A stretch of DNA of 64,000 nt from Eumeta japonica (lineage: Eukaryota > Arthropoda > Insecta > Lepidoptera > Psychidae): NCBI GenBank assembly GCA_005406025.1, contig BGZK01000217.1, positions 521,319 to 585,318 of the forward strand. Reading direction: 5' to 3'. Shown one piece after another: positions 1 through 10,360 of this stretch. The notes under the pieces were generated by a model, which did no database searches, was not told the origin of the DNA, and saw nothing but the letters and a program-made list of their open reading frames with translations. Each line of letters starts with the position of its first letter. The stretch's first letter is position 1. Both the position numbers and the translations under genes were made by a program.

Positions 1-1315
1 ACAATCGGATGTCGTAATTGTGGTGTAGCGACACACCATGCCTAACATAACATATTAGAGCTCCATGACTTATCGTACGTTTTGGGATAACCGTTCCTAT
101 TTTACGCCAAGGGCAATATTAACAACAAATGTCGGGGTCTGATATTAAAAAATGTTAATGCGAAAAGCGCCCCCAACGGCCGCGAACGCGAATGTCTCTC
201 AGCTAATAAAATACAAATATATTAATCTATAGTTATGCGAACGGGCTTTGCGTCCATGGAAATTACACACCTTTGACACTTCTTCCCTCCATAAATCTCT
301 TATTCATATCGGACCGCCAGATTAAGTCTAAGAAATGATGTAACTTAGCTTCGAAGGACAACGATGATTGCCTTCGCCGTTATTAAGAAAAGACACTTCA
401 CGGTTATCTCTGATCCGTGGTAGATCTGCAAAAGGGACTCGAGTTATTATTCAAACATGAAAGCGAAATCATGACGTAACGCCAATTACAATTTGAAAGT
501 CTCGTTCAAAACAATTTCAATTATTATATAATGTACACGTGAAAGATATTCGATTAATCGAAAACACAAATTATATTGAAAATCACTCAAAGATTTTACT
601 TATTTACAATTACACACAAAAAGGAAGCATGTACAACGCATCGGTTGCTACTAATTTAAAACACCGCTGAGTAGGTTTGTTTCTTTTAACTCGACCAAAC
701 GTAATTCGACTACTAAGCCGCTATCATCCTTTTCAATTGCAGTTAAAATCCCTCGTCCGCTCATTTGTTGTATGAATGGTTGAGAAGTTCAAAATCGTAA
801 ATTGGAATCGAACGAGCAACAACGTGCACTCGTACGAATGAAAGCAGTTGAACGTGGCGATGCAAAGCTCGGTTGGCTAACTGGCTGTATTCGCTGTGTG
901 AGAAAAACGATGTAACTTTGACCTGTTATGTTTTTTATCATTAAAACACATTGTAGGGATAACTAGGCGGATATTATTTAGTGTATTTTCGTAGTGTGAC
1001 TCTGCACTTGTATGGGCGCTTCGAAGCGATCACGACTCCAACTGTAAGCAGATTAATGGACGCGCCGTGGCCGGCGTCTGCGAGAGCGGCGGCGGCGCCC
1101 GCAAACTTGTCTAAACGACCTAACCAAATTTACGATCCACTCCGAGCTGAAGTGCTTAATAGCATATCTACGAGTTATGCTATTTGAGGTTCTGAACTCC
1201 ATGGGATGTTGAATAATCGTTTTTAGTGTTGACGTCTTGTTCATTATTTTCTAAATAATTATATTCTTATCGTTCTGCTGGAGTGGAACACTTACCCTTC
1301 AAGGTTTACGAAGTA
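1..1315. other. Unassigned AT-rich DNA with one small GC patch
   Basis: I find no gene, RNA or recognisable repeat here. The only compositional feature is a small CpG-rich patch at about 1058-1105 (GGCGGCGGCGCCCGC). The short open frames crossing it read into low-complexity arginine or alanine and are not convincing. The right boundary is the TA target site of the mariner element. Confidence 0.5.
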
Positions 1316-2517
1316 TCAAGGTGTCTCATGCAAATGACGGTTTTTTTAATGTTCATTTTGTTTACTGTTATAAATAAAATCATACAAAAAGAAAACCTTC
1401 ATATTCGAGGTATAGCCTATTGTATTCTATGGTATTAACCCACCGTTCAGCTGGCTCTCTGAGACCTTTGTAAAACCATTGCTTGAGCTTAGATACAAAT
1501 AATTGTCGCATTGCTTTTTCAGCGTCTCCTTTAGAGTAAAATATTTTTTACGAAAGAATTTCACCATGAATCAGAACAAATAGTAGTTTGACGGCGCAAG
1601 GTCCGGACTAAATGCTGGTTGCGGTAGGAGTTCAATGCCATCAAGTTCTCCGATTTTTCTCGCGTAACTTTCACAGTATTTTGTTGAACATTGTCGTGTT
1701 GTAAGAGCACCCGTTTAAAGTTTACTAAACTGTGATATTTCTACGGCAAAGTCTCATACATTCGTGTCGCCTGTCCACCATATATCTCTGGAGTAATCGT
1801 TCGAACATCTGGAATTATTTCAAAGTACACCAGACACTCACAATTCCACCAGACGCATGACAAAGTTTTCGGCTCGAATCGACATCTCTTCACGACTGGT
1901 ACAAATAATTGTTCTTTGTCTAACCACTGATTTTCCATGTTTACATTGTTTAGATAAATCCCATTTATCGCAAATGACAACGCGTTTAATAAAACTATCA
2001 TCTTTCGGCGGGACAAAGAGCTGTTTGCACATTTCTACTTGATGTTTAACTAGAATCTCGTATAATTCACGAGACATTAATCGACCTTAATACGACTTAC
2101 CCAAAGATTTTAAGTGGCGACGTGTGGTGTCTCCAAAAGGTCCAGGAGGAGTCCGATAATCGGCGAGTGCTGGTACCGGGTTTGCGATCTACTGCTTCTT
2201 TTGTAGTCTCAATATCCCATACAGGTGGGCGACCAGAGCGCGAATAAGTTGTACTGTTCTCTTATTGATTGTATATTCTTGAATTTCACATATCTTCTTT
2301 GCTTCCGCGAAACACGAATTTCATATCTATCGTACCATATGTTTTATGATCAAAATGGCTCGCATCTGTTATATAACGGACAGTATCATTAAAAGAAAAT
2401 TAAAGAGTTGTACTCTTCATAGAACTGAATACTTATCGTAATAACTTATAACATGTATAAAAAGAAGCATATTATTTTCAGTTACAAAAACCGACATTAC
2501 TTATGAGACACCCTCGG
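1316..2517 (-). mobile_element. Full-length mariner-family transposon, inactive
   Basis: A 1,202-bp element bounded by TA dinucleotides (1314-1315 and 2518-2519), the target duplication expected for the Tc1/mariner superfamily. The ends are inverted repeats of about 30 bp. Both share GGTGTCTCAT, and a CGGTTTTT block lies 8-9 bases further in. The length matches the roughly 1.3 kb usual for mariner. The interior is a decayed transposase on the minus strand, so the element cannot transpose by itself. Seen in sequence: the TIRs, the TA sites and the transposase motifs. Family assignment follows from those motifs. Confidence 0.88.
1560..2340 (-). pseudogene. Mariner transposase remnant (D,D34D family), multiply frameshifted
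   Basis: Reading the minus strand across three frames gives consecutive mariner blocks. There is a GRPPVWDIE-type linker near 2230, then SRELYEILVKHQVEMCKQL (from 2077), then FIKRVV followed by a disrupted first catalytic region (CDKW where CDEKW is usual). Next come SCVWWNCECLVYFEIIPD, a VLLQHDN block for the second aspartate, and FSPDLAPSNYYLF near 1590-1618 for the third. In living mariners this enzyme cuts and pastes the element by binding its TIRs. Here stops and frameshifts separate the blocks, so it is a dead copy. Two open frames of 79 and 91 codons on this strand are pieces of it, not separate genes. Confidence 0.88.
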
Positions 2518-4389
2518 TAATATTTCGGCAAGTTACATAATATTTTTTTGATGAAAAATTCTGAAACGTCATGTACATCCACAGCATTTAAGAAAAATTG
2601 CGAATCAGACGAACGCAGCAAAAGCGTTTTGGCGAGGCCACGAAGACCCCGAAGGCGAGGACTTTAAAAATTGTCCAAATTGTCTAATTTATTAAAGTGA
2701 TTTTTCTTGAACGGATAACTTACACTCGGACCGATTATCGTGCAGTGAGCAAAGAATTGCTACACGCGTGGTACATAGTACTGATGCTATGATTGCAAGC
2801 TAATAGTCGCAAATTATGTCAAACATTTTAGAATATTAAAAAAAAAAACACCTTAATTAGACATCCATTTTTTTCTGGTTTCCTCAACAAGCGGTTTTTT
2901 TATATCCAAATTACGCAGAGATTGAATCTCACAAACAAACACGTCCACGAAATTTTGCACGTGCATCAAGCTGAAGTCGCGGTCAACAGCCTGTAGAGGC
3001 GTTTACTAAAGGACCTCATTAGACTTTTTGTTACCGCATTGACAAGCGCTGATAAGAAATGAATATATTTATTGTCAATGTGTTTGCTAAGAACAAAAGA
3101 TTTAGAAAGTGTGGCATTAATCCAGAGATCAATTATAATTGATGTCTGCATTAATGCCACACGATGGTAAATTCGCAGTAAATGCAATTTGACTTTTGAC
3201 TGGAGTACGACTACAACTAACATTGAATAAAATTTTTCTTCATTTTCGGTAACAGAATGATTTGGAAGGACCCTAAACGTCCGTGTTCCATAACAGTGAT
3301 GTGAAGATCCCAAGACAGTTGTGCAATCACGGATAGAGTGAATATATGCAGAACTAATATAAAAACATTCTGTCATTAGTGTACTAAAAGAGTATTACCT
3401 CGACACAACAAAGCGTGTAGAGACAGGTTTTAGTTGAGTTTACAAAAGGGAAAGAATTTATTCTAGTTGGTGCTTTATAAATCTGTAAGTACCGTGCATG
3501 TTCGATGTGTGTAATGGCAGAGCGGTGTTTGGATCGCAAAACGATTTGGAAAAGTTCTTATAGTTGAGGCCATGTAGAGAGTTCTATTCGTCTTTAAGCT
3601 AAATTAATCTCAATTAAATATTAATTTTTGTTTTAAGAAGAAGAAAGTAATTCTAATTTGATTTTTTAATGCATTTTAATAGAACTCCTTTACAGTTTGT
3701 CTGTTAGAAATTTCTCTAGATGAATATCCGGAATTTTACCTTATTTCACTACATTTCTTAGTTAGTACATTTTTAAGTATTTAATAAAATTGGCCGAAAA
3801 AAATATTTGTAAGAATAGGTACATGATGACGGATCATAAGAAATGATACCTACACCATCTTTTTTTCTTCACTTTATACTTGCGCCGACGGACTAACATA
3901 TGATTGAAGTTAACCGATTTTATTTTTAAAACAAGTAAATTTAATTTCGCACTTTCTCTAACTGTAGCAACCACATTTTGATTAACTTTAAACTTGTAAA
4001 TTATGATTATATTGTGCTTTTTGTAAATATACAATATAATGTTATAGAATATTTTGATTGAAAGGCATCGTAGTGATGTTGTCAAATAATTAAATTATTT
4101 TTCTATGTGTCTTTCACTTTGACTTGAAATATAAATACATGTTAATAATTTTTGGACGAAACATAAAAACATCGCATTGTCTTAATGAAGTATCGAGATG
4201 TAGGTAGGTGCTTAATAGTTAAATTCTGAGAACGTACATACTTGCAAATGTCCCAGATTTTGGTGATTACAGAATTAAAATCTACATCTCTCATTGTTTC
4301 CAGAATGTTTGTTGGTGGTCTCGCGAAGCTAAAAATTTGTTAGGCAGCGAAACGCACGTACATAACATTGCGGACGTTAACGCGGAGCG
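2518..4389. other. Unassigned region with one unexplained 136-codon minus-strand frame
   Basis: The only notable frame runs on the minus strand from 3376 to 2966 (136 codons, ATG start). It has no domain I recognise, no clear membrane segment or signal peptide, and ordinary AT-rich composition. Its middle overlaps the 50-bp palindrome at 3111-3160. It could be a decayed exon, a transposon piece or chance. The rest is AT-rich and featureless, including 3380-4380. Confidence 0.35.
3111..3160. repeat. 50-bp near-perfect palindrome
   Basis: The outer arms are GTGGCATTAAT and ATTAATGCCAC, and the centre is the 16-bp perfect palindrome ATCAATTATAATTGAT. The whole 50 bases equal their own reverse complement except at two mismatched pairs. 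Such symmetry can extrude as a cruciform or be a dimeric binding site. I see no surrounding TIRs that would make it the core of a transposon. Confidence 0.85.
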
Positions 4390-5100
4390 GCGAAAAGGAG
4401 TAAAAGTTCTCATTTAGGAGTCCCTTTGAACTGTGAGTTAGCTTTTTCCTTCATTCTTTGTGCGCAGGGCGGAGGCTCGGGCGGGTCGCGTTACGACTTT
4501 GTAATTAAATCATTCCTTCGGATTAAGCCACGTCGAGCGCGGGGCGCCCGTGCCGATTGATCCGGTGTCGTGACGCACGCCGCCCGCGCGCACCTTTAAA
4601 GGGCTCATACAAAGGGCGGCGCGTTATTCGTTCCGGCTCGTTCCGCGTCAACGAATCTGTCAAAAGACAAAACTGCTCTCGCGCTCGGAGGGCGGGCGGC
4701 GCGATAACGGCGAGCCGCCCTCCGATATCCATCCGAGCGGGAGAACACAAAAACTCGGTCTGTGTAAATATCGGTCCGGATCGTTTATGATATTACGCCG
4801 CCGAAGCTCAAACGGCTGCGCGGGCGGCGGCCGGGCCGCGTGTTACTATTTGACTGGCGGTGCGGCCGCGACAAACGCCGGCTCCGGCGCGCGTCGCCCG
4901 CGTCATATTAGAGTCGAGCTCAAAGAGCCGCGCCTCAAAGCCGATCCGTCACGGCGCGCAGACGATTGACGCGCCCCGTCCGATGCACGCGAACACCTAA
5001 CGGCGCATTCCGTCTTTGAAATGCAGCGGCGCCTGGTGCGACAAAATGAGTAGACTTATTTTGTGGTGCGAGCGCGGGCCGGCGAAAAGCGAAGATCAGT
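4390..5100. promoter_or_regulatory. CpG-rich island, candidate cis-regulatory module
   Basis: About 700 bp of CpG-rich sequence in an AT-rich neighbourhood, without a supportable gene. It carries at least seven CAAAG/CTTTG pentamers (near 4423, 4455, 4609, 4919, 4934, 5013 and 5113), where about 1.4 would be expected in random sequence of equal base use. It also has several GCCGCC runs (near 4579 and 4699). The 14-mer CTCAAAGCCGATCC near 4933 recurs near 55600 in another island. The short open frames across it (60-77 codons) read mainly Arg, Ala and Gly in several frames at once, as expected of GC-rich non-coding DNA. Regulatory function is inference. Confidence 0.45.
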
Positions 5101-5368
5101 CCTGATTGAGGAACAGGTACCTCTTTGACTAGACAATAAACATTCATTGCGGCAACCCACAAATAAAAAATATGCGATGGGGAACCCTCGTCAGGAACGA
5201 ATTCTGAACTCCTTTTTCAATATAAATAATACAAAGAATAAAATTGAAGAGTGTCGTTTAATATTTTAGGGAAAATATTCATTTATTAACAATTAGATGT
5301 AAAATGAAATTATTTGTTAGCATGCATATTTTTGATCAGTTTCTATTTACATAGCATAAATAGATCAA

Positions 5369-5940
5369 GGGTAATAGGACTCGCGTCTTAAGGGTTTCAT
5401 ACAAAAATGGTTTTTTTTTTTTCATTTTTTTTAATAAATTTATCGGAGAAATATTTTCCGAATTCTTAAAAATTTTCAAGTTGCATAGCGCGAAATTAAA
5501 AAAAAAATGTTTTCCGATACTATATATCATGATCGATATTCTAACTACAAATATCAATTTTTAATAGCAAAAACCATTTTTTTATTGTAATGTACAAAAC
5601 AAATTAACTGTTTTAAATTTTTTTCCTTTACTTATGCTGTGAGACCTTGCTTTTTGCCAAATTTCATAGGTCACCGGGAAGTATCCTGCAAGTTTTGATG
5701 AGTGAATTTGCGAGTGACAAAATGGCGATATCTTTTCATTTCGTCGGATTAGAAGCTGGATTTTTTTTACTCTTTCAAAGAACTGTAGACTAGTATTTTA
5801 TATTAATTTAAAATTGATATCTCTATCCGTTTCCTAGAAAAAGGGTCTTGACGGGCGGGCAGACAAATAGACAGACAAACCGATAACTTAGTGATCCTTT
5901 GACAGTTCCGTTTTTCCTTTTGACGTACGAAACCCTATTA
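5369..5940 (+). repeat. Dispersed repeat, GTTCCGTAC-ended family (full-length copy)
   Basis: The 5' end has an ATAGGACTCGCG block followed by AGGGTTTCATAC. The 3' end has the inverted counterpart GTACGAAACCCTA, preceded by runs of GACAGAC. Related copies lie at 27427-27770 (-), 29640-29810 (-), 51836-51955 (+) and 56168-56725 (+). I recognise this as a very common lepidopteran repeat type but cannot name its class with certainty. The inverted ends suggest a non-autonomous DNA element. Confidence 0.65.
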
Positions 5941-6689
5941 ATTAAGCGCGGTCCGTTGCTCTTGCGAAAAGGGAATTCGAAGGATAATTTGTTACGCACT
6001 GGTCACATTCGCCTATTCACAATACGTACGTTGAAATCGCATCAATAATTTGTTAATGAGAAACCGATAACGAATCGAATAACGAAAATCTGATTGCAAA
6101 TAACAACGCACAACGCATAGAACAAATAAATAAATAGATATATGAATCGCAATATGTGTGCTGTCCAACGCTCGCAGTTCAATGAATAGATAATGGATAC
6201 GTAAAATGTGTCACAGTGGCGTTGTGCCATTTACTCCTAAATGTCGGAATAAGAATTTATGTTAAAGTAATAATTGTAATGTATGAAACTTCGAATTACC
6301 TAAAATGTTCTGAAAAGTAGAATAATTGTTCTCGTAGCGGGCTTTAGGTAGCAGATGTGAAAAGGTTCGCGAGCTTTTATTAAAATTTAACGAAATCAGT
6401 AACTACTGGCTCTGTTTCATCCGCCCTCATAGCTTCTATTTTTATCGTCTGCTAAAAATGACATTTTCAACTTTTGTACATATTTTGTGTAAAGGGAATT
6501 TTTTTTTGATAAAGTTTTATTTTTATTTTATTAATTCTGTCTGTCTTTGAATAATGTATTGTAATTGAGAGTTTTATTGTAATTAACCCCGTGAACACAT
6601 TGAAATTTTACATTAAGCTTTCTTGCACTGTAAGTATGATGATATTTATAAAATAATTTCTTTCATCTTTGTGTTAATTTGCTTTCCTT
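5941..6689. other. AT-rich spacer
   Basis: I see no gene, RNA or structured repeat in this stretch. Short frames here are interrupted and low in complexity. Confidence 0.5.
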
Positions 6690-7907
6690 TCGAACACCCG
6701 AAACCGACGAGCTTCCATGAAAAGATTGATGGATGTCAGCGAAGCAAGAGAGATATGCAAACATCGTGTGTACCATGTGGAAATCTATAATCTCTGCCTA
6801 CCCTTTTGGAAGTAGGCGTGAGTTTATATGATTATATTAAAGGGTGGGGATAAGAGTTGAGATCTGTATCGATAGTAATGAAAACTGGGCTTTATCCCAA
6901 ATTTAAGCGGTCGGAGTCGCGGGTGTAAAACACTATATCATAATTATATGAATAGTGGCTTACACTGTTAAAAATTTTTGTAGTAATTTTACAAAAAAAG
7001 TGTTGGAAGTTTTTACGCACAACAATAAAGTAATAATATAACTCCGTTTTGTAAATTTACTATACAATTTATTTCAAATCGATTTCTAAAAATGACAAAA
7101 CATTTGTTGAAATTTACCAAACGATTATCGGAAATTCGCTTAGCAAAATTACCATACAAATAGTGTAATTTCACCAAATAACTTTTGTAGAAAATGTTTA
7201 GTAATTTCAAAATGATTTATCGTAAATTTACTACACAATTAATTTCAACTCAGTTTAGAAAAATTACAAAACTTTTTCTATTTGTCTAACAGATAGCGAA
7301 GAAGAAGAAAGAGTAAATTATTCTTTTGACGACATATATTAAAGTAATAATTAATAAATTATAAATTCCGCTCATTCGGAATAATGAAAATTTCTAATAA
7401 GTACAGTATATTTAACAATTTTAAATCTTTTCACTTTTATAAAAAAATGTGGTCAATTGAAAAAGCGGATTTACATGAGAAGGCATATCAAATAACATTT
7501 AATATGAAAAAAAAATACAAATGTAATCGCTAATTAATTTTGTGACGATCTTAACCTCTAGTGAACCGAAAAACTCAGATATCGGAAAAAATCTGAGTTT
7601 AAAATATACCATTTTATATAAAAGGTTTGTCTAAGTCTTAAAACTTTCAATATTTATATAAATTATAAACTTTATTATATTTTGTTAACTTTGTGTTGAT
7701 TAGACTACTAAGAATTCATTCAAAATATTATGTTAATCTATTGAAAATTATAGTGCGTGTATAGTGCAAACGAAAAACATTTAATGATTATAATTTATAA
7801 TTAAAATTAAACGTTGTGAAGATTTGGACTCGCAATATTTGTAACCCGAGACAAAAAATTTTACCGCAAGGGCAACGTATCGCTCTGAAAATGATAATCT
7901 ATATAGA

Positions 7908-7951
7908 TCTTTAAATAAGCTGTATACAGCTGTATACACCTTATTTAAAGA
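7908..7951. repeat. 44-bp palindrome near the centre of the nested element
   Basis: The arms TCTTTAAATAAG and CTTATTTAAAGA surround TGTATACAGCTGTATACA, itself a perfect palindrome. Only one base pair breaks the symmetry of all 44 bases. It lies within about 45 bp of the element's midpoint. Confidence 0.85.
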
Positions 7952-8109
7952 CGGTTTGAAAGTTCAGTTTAGATTTCAATACTAGAAAATTTTATTAGTT
8001 TTCAATGATTTCATGGTAATTTCAATATTAATATTTTTTTGTAACAAAAAAAAATATTTCAGATCTAATTGCAAACAGTTATTGTGAATTTTAGAACCGT
8101 TCGATTCAA

Positions 8110-8850
8110 AACTAATTAATGGTTTGAAAAATTACAATGTATGATGCAATTTCGAATTTGCGATATAAAAATAATAAAATTATTGGTTAATTTTTAATAT
8201 TTTCATAGTAATTTTATCTTCTACATTTTTTCATAATTCCACAAAAAAAGTATTGTGTATGAAATTATAAAACAGTTTCGAAATTAATCGAAAGTTTATA
8301 ATTTCATATTATAAACAAAAATTACAATACGTACAAAAGAAATGAAAACTTTTCTTAGAATTATAATACATGATACAATTTTCAAATCTGTGTTATAAAA
8401 ATTATGGAATTGGTTGTAGATCCTTAATAATTTCATCCTAATTTGAGCTTCAAAATTTTTTCGAAACTACATAAAAAAATGTATTGTAAATCAAATTACA
8501 AACAATTTTTGTGAATTTCAAATTATTTTGTTTGGAATTAAACAACAATTATAGAAAATTATAATACACGTTAGAGAAGTAAAAACTTTTGGTAGAATTA
8601 CAAAACGTAATGCAATTTTCAAAATTGTGTTACAAAAATAATAAAATTATTTGTAGATTCTTAATGACTCATGCTAATTTGAGTTTCAGAATTTTATGTA
8701 ATATCACAAAAAATGCATTGTAAATGGAATTACAAACAATTTTTGTAATTTTACAACATTTCATTGGAAATTCACCAACAGTTAGGAAAAATTACAATAC
8801 GCTTAGGGTTATTACACAAAAGTTCCAAAATTACAACTCATGATAGTAAG
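8110..8850. repeat. Degenerate tandem array, period about 230-237 bp
   Basis: The block AAACTTTT-(C/G)-TAGAATTA followed by ATGCAATTTTC recurs with phase. ATGCAATTTC is near 8142, ATACAATTTTC near 8373 and ATGCAATTTTC near 8609, giving offsets of about 229 and 237. Each is followed by matching ATAAAAATAATAAAATTA and TTCTTAAT blocks. A partial further unit follows near 8843. Confidence 0.7.
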
Positions 8851-9071
8851 TTCTTTCACATGTCTTGTAATTTTACTTGAATTGTATTATGTTTTGTATT
8901 AGTATACATTGATTTGAAATTTTTCTCATATTTGTTTTGTAAAACAATTGTAATTTTACAAAAAAATTTAACAGTGTAGAGAAAATCGTACGTTACACGC
9001 CGCTTTCATAATTTAATCAGGTTCCTCGAACTAGTCTCCTGTGATTGATAACTAACTTAGCTAGCCTTGTG

Positions 9072-9776
9072 AAAAATAGTTCGTATATTCCTTCCGACCA
9101 ACAATTGTTGCTACAAAAATTATGAAGCCTTCGCGCGAAATCTTGTCCCTTTTTTTTTAATCATCGGTCCGTTTACCGGTACGTTTTTGTTACGAAGTTG
9201 CTTCACCCTTGTTATCATACATTGTTCAAGTTCAGGATATTCTGATAAACGTACACGTTTTAGTTTTCCTTGTCCTTCAGAACATTGTGATTGCATTTTA
9301 TCTTTATTTTGAATTATTCTACAGAGAGTCGATTTTGGCACATTAAATTCGACGCAGACTTCATCGCGTGTCTGCCCACTTTCATAAACGGATATTAACT
9401 TCATTTTTTCACGTATTGGTAATGATTTGAACCTTGGTTTTGGCATTTTTCAAATAAACATCAGTATAATAGTAAAGCAAAACTAAAACTGAAGGTCATT
9501 GAGGCTCAAAATTAGTTAAGTGCGGATTTTGCGGGTAGAATAAAAATAAGTAAGTAAACAAACAAAACGATGTTATCTTAGTTACAAAGGTTATTGCATA
9601 CAAAATTCACTCGCTGTCTCAGTTATAGAGGTAATTTTGATGATAAAATCGAAAGAACGAATCCCAGATATTGAGGTTTGCTTCGTCCCACTAACAGAGG
9701 TAATTCAGTACCAAAGTGTTGGGACCTCAGCATGAGTTCCAGTTATGGAGGTTTCTCACTTATCCAGGTCACACTG
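9072..9776 (-). mobile_element. 5' end of a pogo/Tigger-type DNA transposon
   Basis: Read on the minus strand, the element starts at 9776 with CAGTGTGACCTGGATAAGTG, the kind of CAGT-starting TIR known for pogo/Tigger elements. A roughly 330-bp leader with several GAGGT-type repeats follows, then the transposase N-terminus. It is truncated at about 9072, where LINE copy A begins, and I see no matching left TIR. Confidence 0.72.
9090..9446 (-). pseudogene. Pogo-type transposase fragment, CENP-B-like HTH domain
   Basis: The frame starts at ATG 9446 and reads MPKPRFKSLPIREKMKLISV, then VCVEFNVPKSTLCRIIQNKD. This is the psq/CENP-B N-terminal helix-turn-helix that binds the element's ends. A second part, LSEYPELEQCMITRVKQLRN followed by VPVNGPMIKKK, begins the second HTH (CENPB-type) region. 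The frame breaks in an A-run after IKKK and continues in another frame as GQDFARRLHNF before being cut off. Intact relatives are around 400-500 residues with a DDE catalytic domain that is missing here. The clean first 100 codons suggest moderate age. Confidence 0.82.
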
Positions 9777-9814
9777 AACCAAGTTTTACTGAACATATAA
9801 ATTATTATACATAT

Positions 9815-10360
9815 AAAGAAAGAAAGAAAGAAAATTTTATTTTGATGTACATATACATATGTTAGTGCATTAAGTTTAATTATTATAACAAAATTATGTT
9901 ATCATTGAAAAAGGTTGTCACTCAGCATATATTGTAGTTAGTGATCACTAGTACAATGCTGATCTTTCGTGACACCCAGCTCGTGCGCAGTGGCAACCGA
10001 GCAGCATCGCCGGCATCAAGGCGAAACAAAGTGATATCAATTGATATACATACTCAAAACATTAGTGTTTCCTGAAGTATATAAGTTCATGCGGCTGAAA
10101 AAAGACGTGGTCTTATCTATAAATAACTTGTCAGAACTACATTAACGATTCCATTTCAGAACGACCTTTTATATAAAACTTCCCTGTATAGGTAATAAGT
10201 AAGCCTTTAAGAACTTTTTGAAAGAGAAGACAGAGCTTGAATTTCTGGTAGGTGGTGGCAAGTTATTCCAGCACTTCGCGGCAGCGTGACGGAAACCACC
10301 GCGACATGCGGTCGTTCTAAAACGTATATATAATATAACACCTTGTTTTATCAAAGTTCC
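9815..10360 (-). mobile_element. 5'-truncated LINE 3' end with (AAAG)n-type tail
   Basis: The minus-strand frame 10354-10169 reads RFRTTACRGGFRHAAAKCWN followed by NLPPPTRNSSSVFSFKKFLK and a stop. This is the characteristic C-terminus of a non-LTR retrotransposon reverse-transcriptase ORF, in which an R-S-F-x-x-A-A-x-x-W-N-x-L-P block precedes a SFK...L end. It is followed by about 330 bp of 3' UTR. The element ends at 9818-9838 in a GAAAGAAAG simple repeat, a typical LINE tail. Everything upstream is lost, as expected of incomplete reverse transcription. Confidence 0.78.

Larger units (their letters stand above)
6963..8976. mobile_element. 2.0-kb non-coding TIR element with TA target duplication
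   Basis: The left end is CACTGTTAAAAATTTTTGTA. The right end, reverse-complemented, is CACTGTTAAATTTTTTTGTA, so 18 of the first 20 bases match. TA lies immediately outside both ends (6961-6962 and 8977-8978). The homologous LINE tail at 16.5 kb reads straight through the site with CA in place of TA, which confirms the boundaries. The 2,014-bp interior is extremely AT-rich with no transposase motif. It is built from degenerate runs of AATTACAA and TTGTAATTT, a tandem array and a palindrome. TA duplication suggests mobilisation by a Tc1/mariner-superfamily enzyme supplied from elsewhere (inference). Confidence 0.85.
6690..9070 (+). mobile_element. LINE 3' tail (copy A), split by a nested transposon
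   Basis: 6690-6960 and 8979-9070 together match the LINE tail at 16260-16615 block by block. The host sequence reads through ACCCGAAACCGACGAGCTTC and TGTATCGATAGTAATGAAAA, and after the insertion through CTTTCATAATTTAAT. The first part still reads NTRNRRASMKRLMDVS in one frame, the C-terminal end of a non-LTR retrotransposon polyprotein, before degenerating. Between the two halves sits the TIR element at 6963-8976. The LINE piece is 5'-truncated, as is usual for such elements. Confidence 0.75.
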
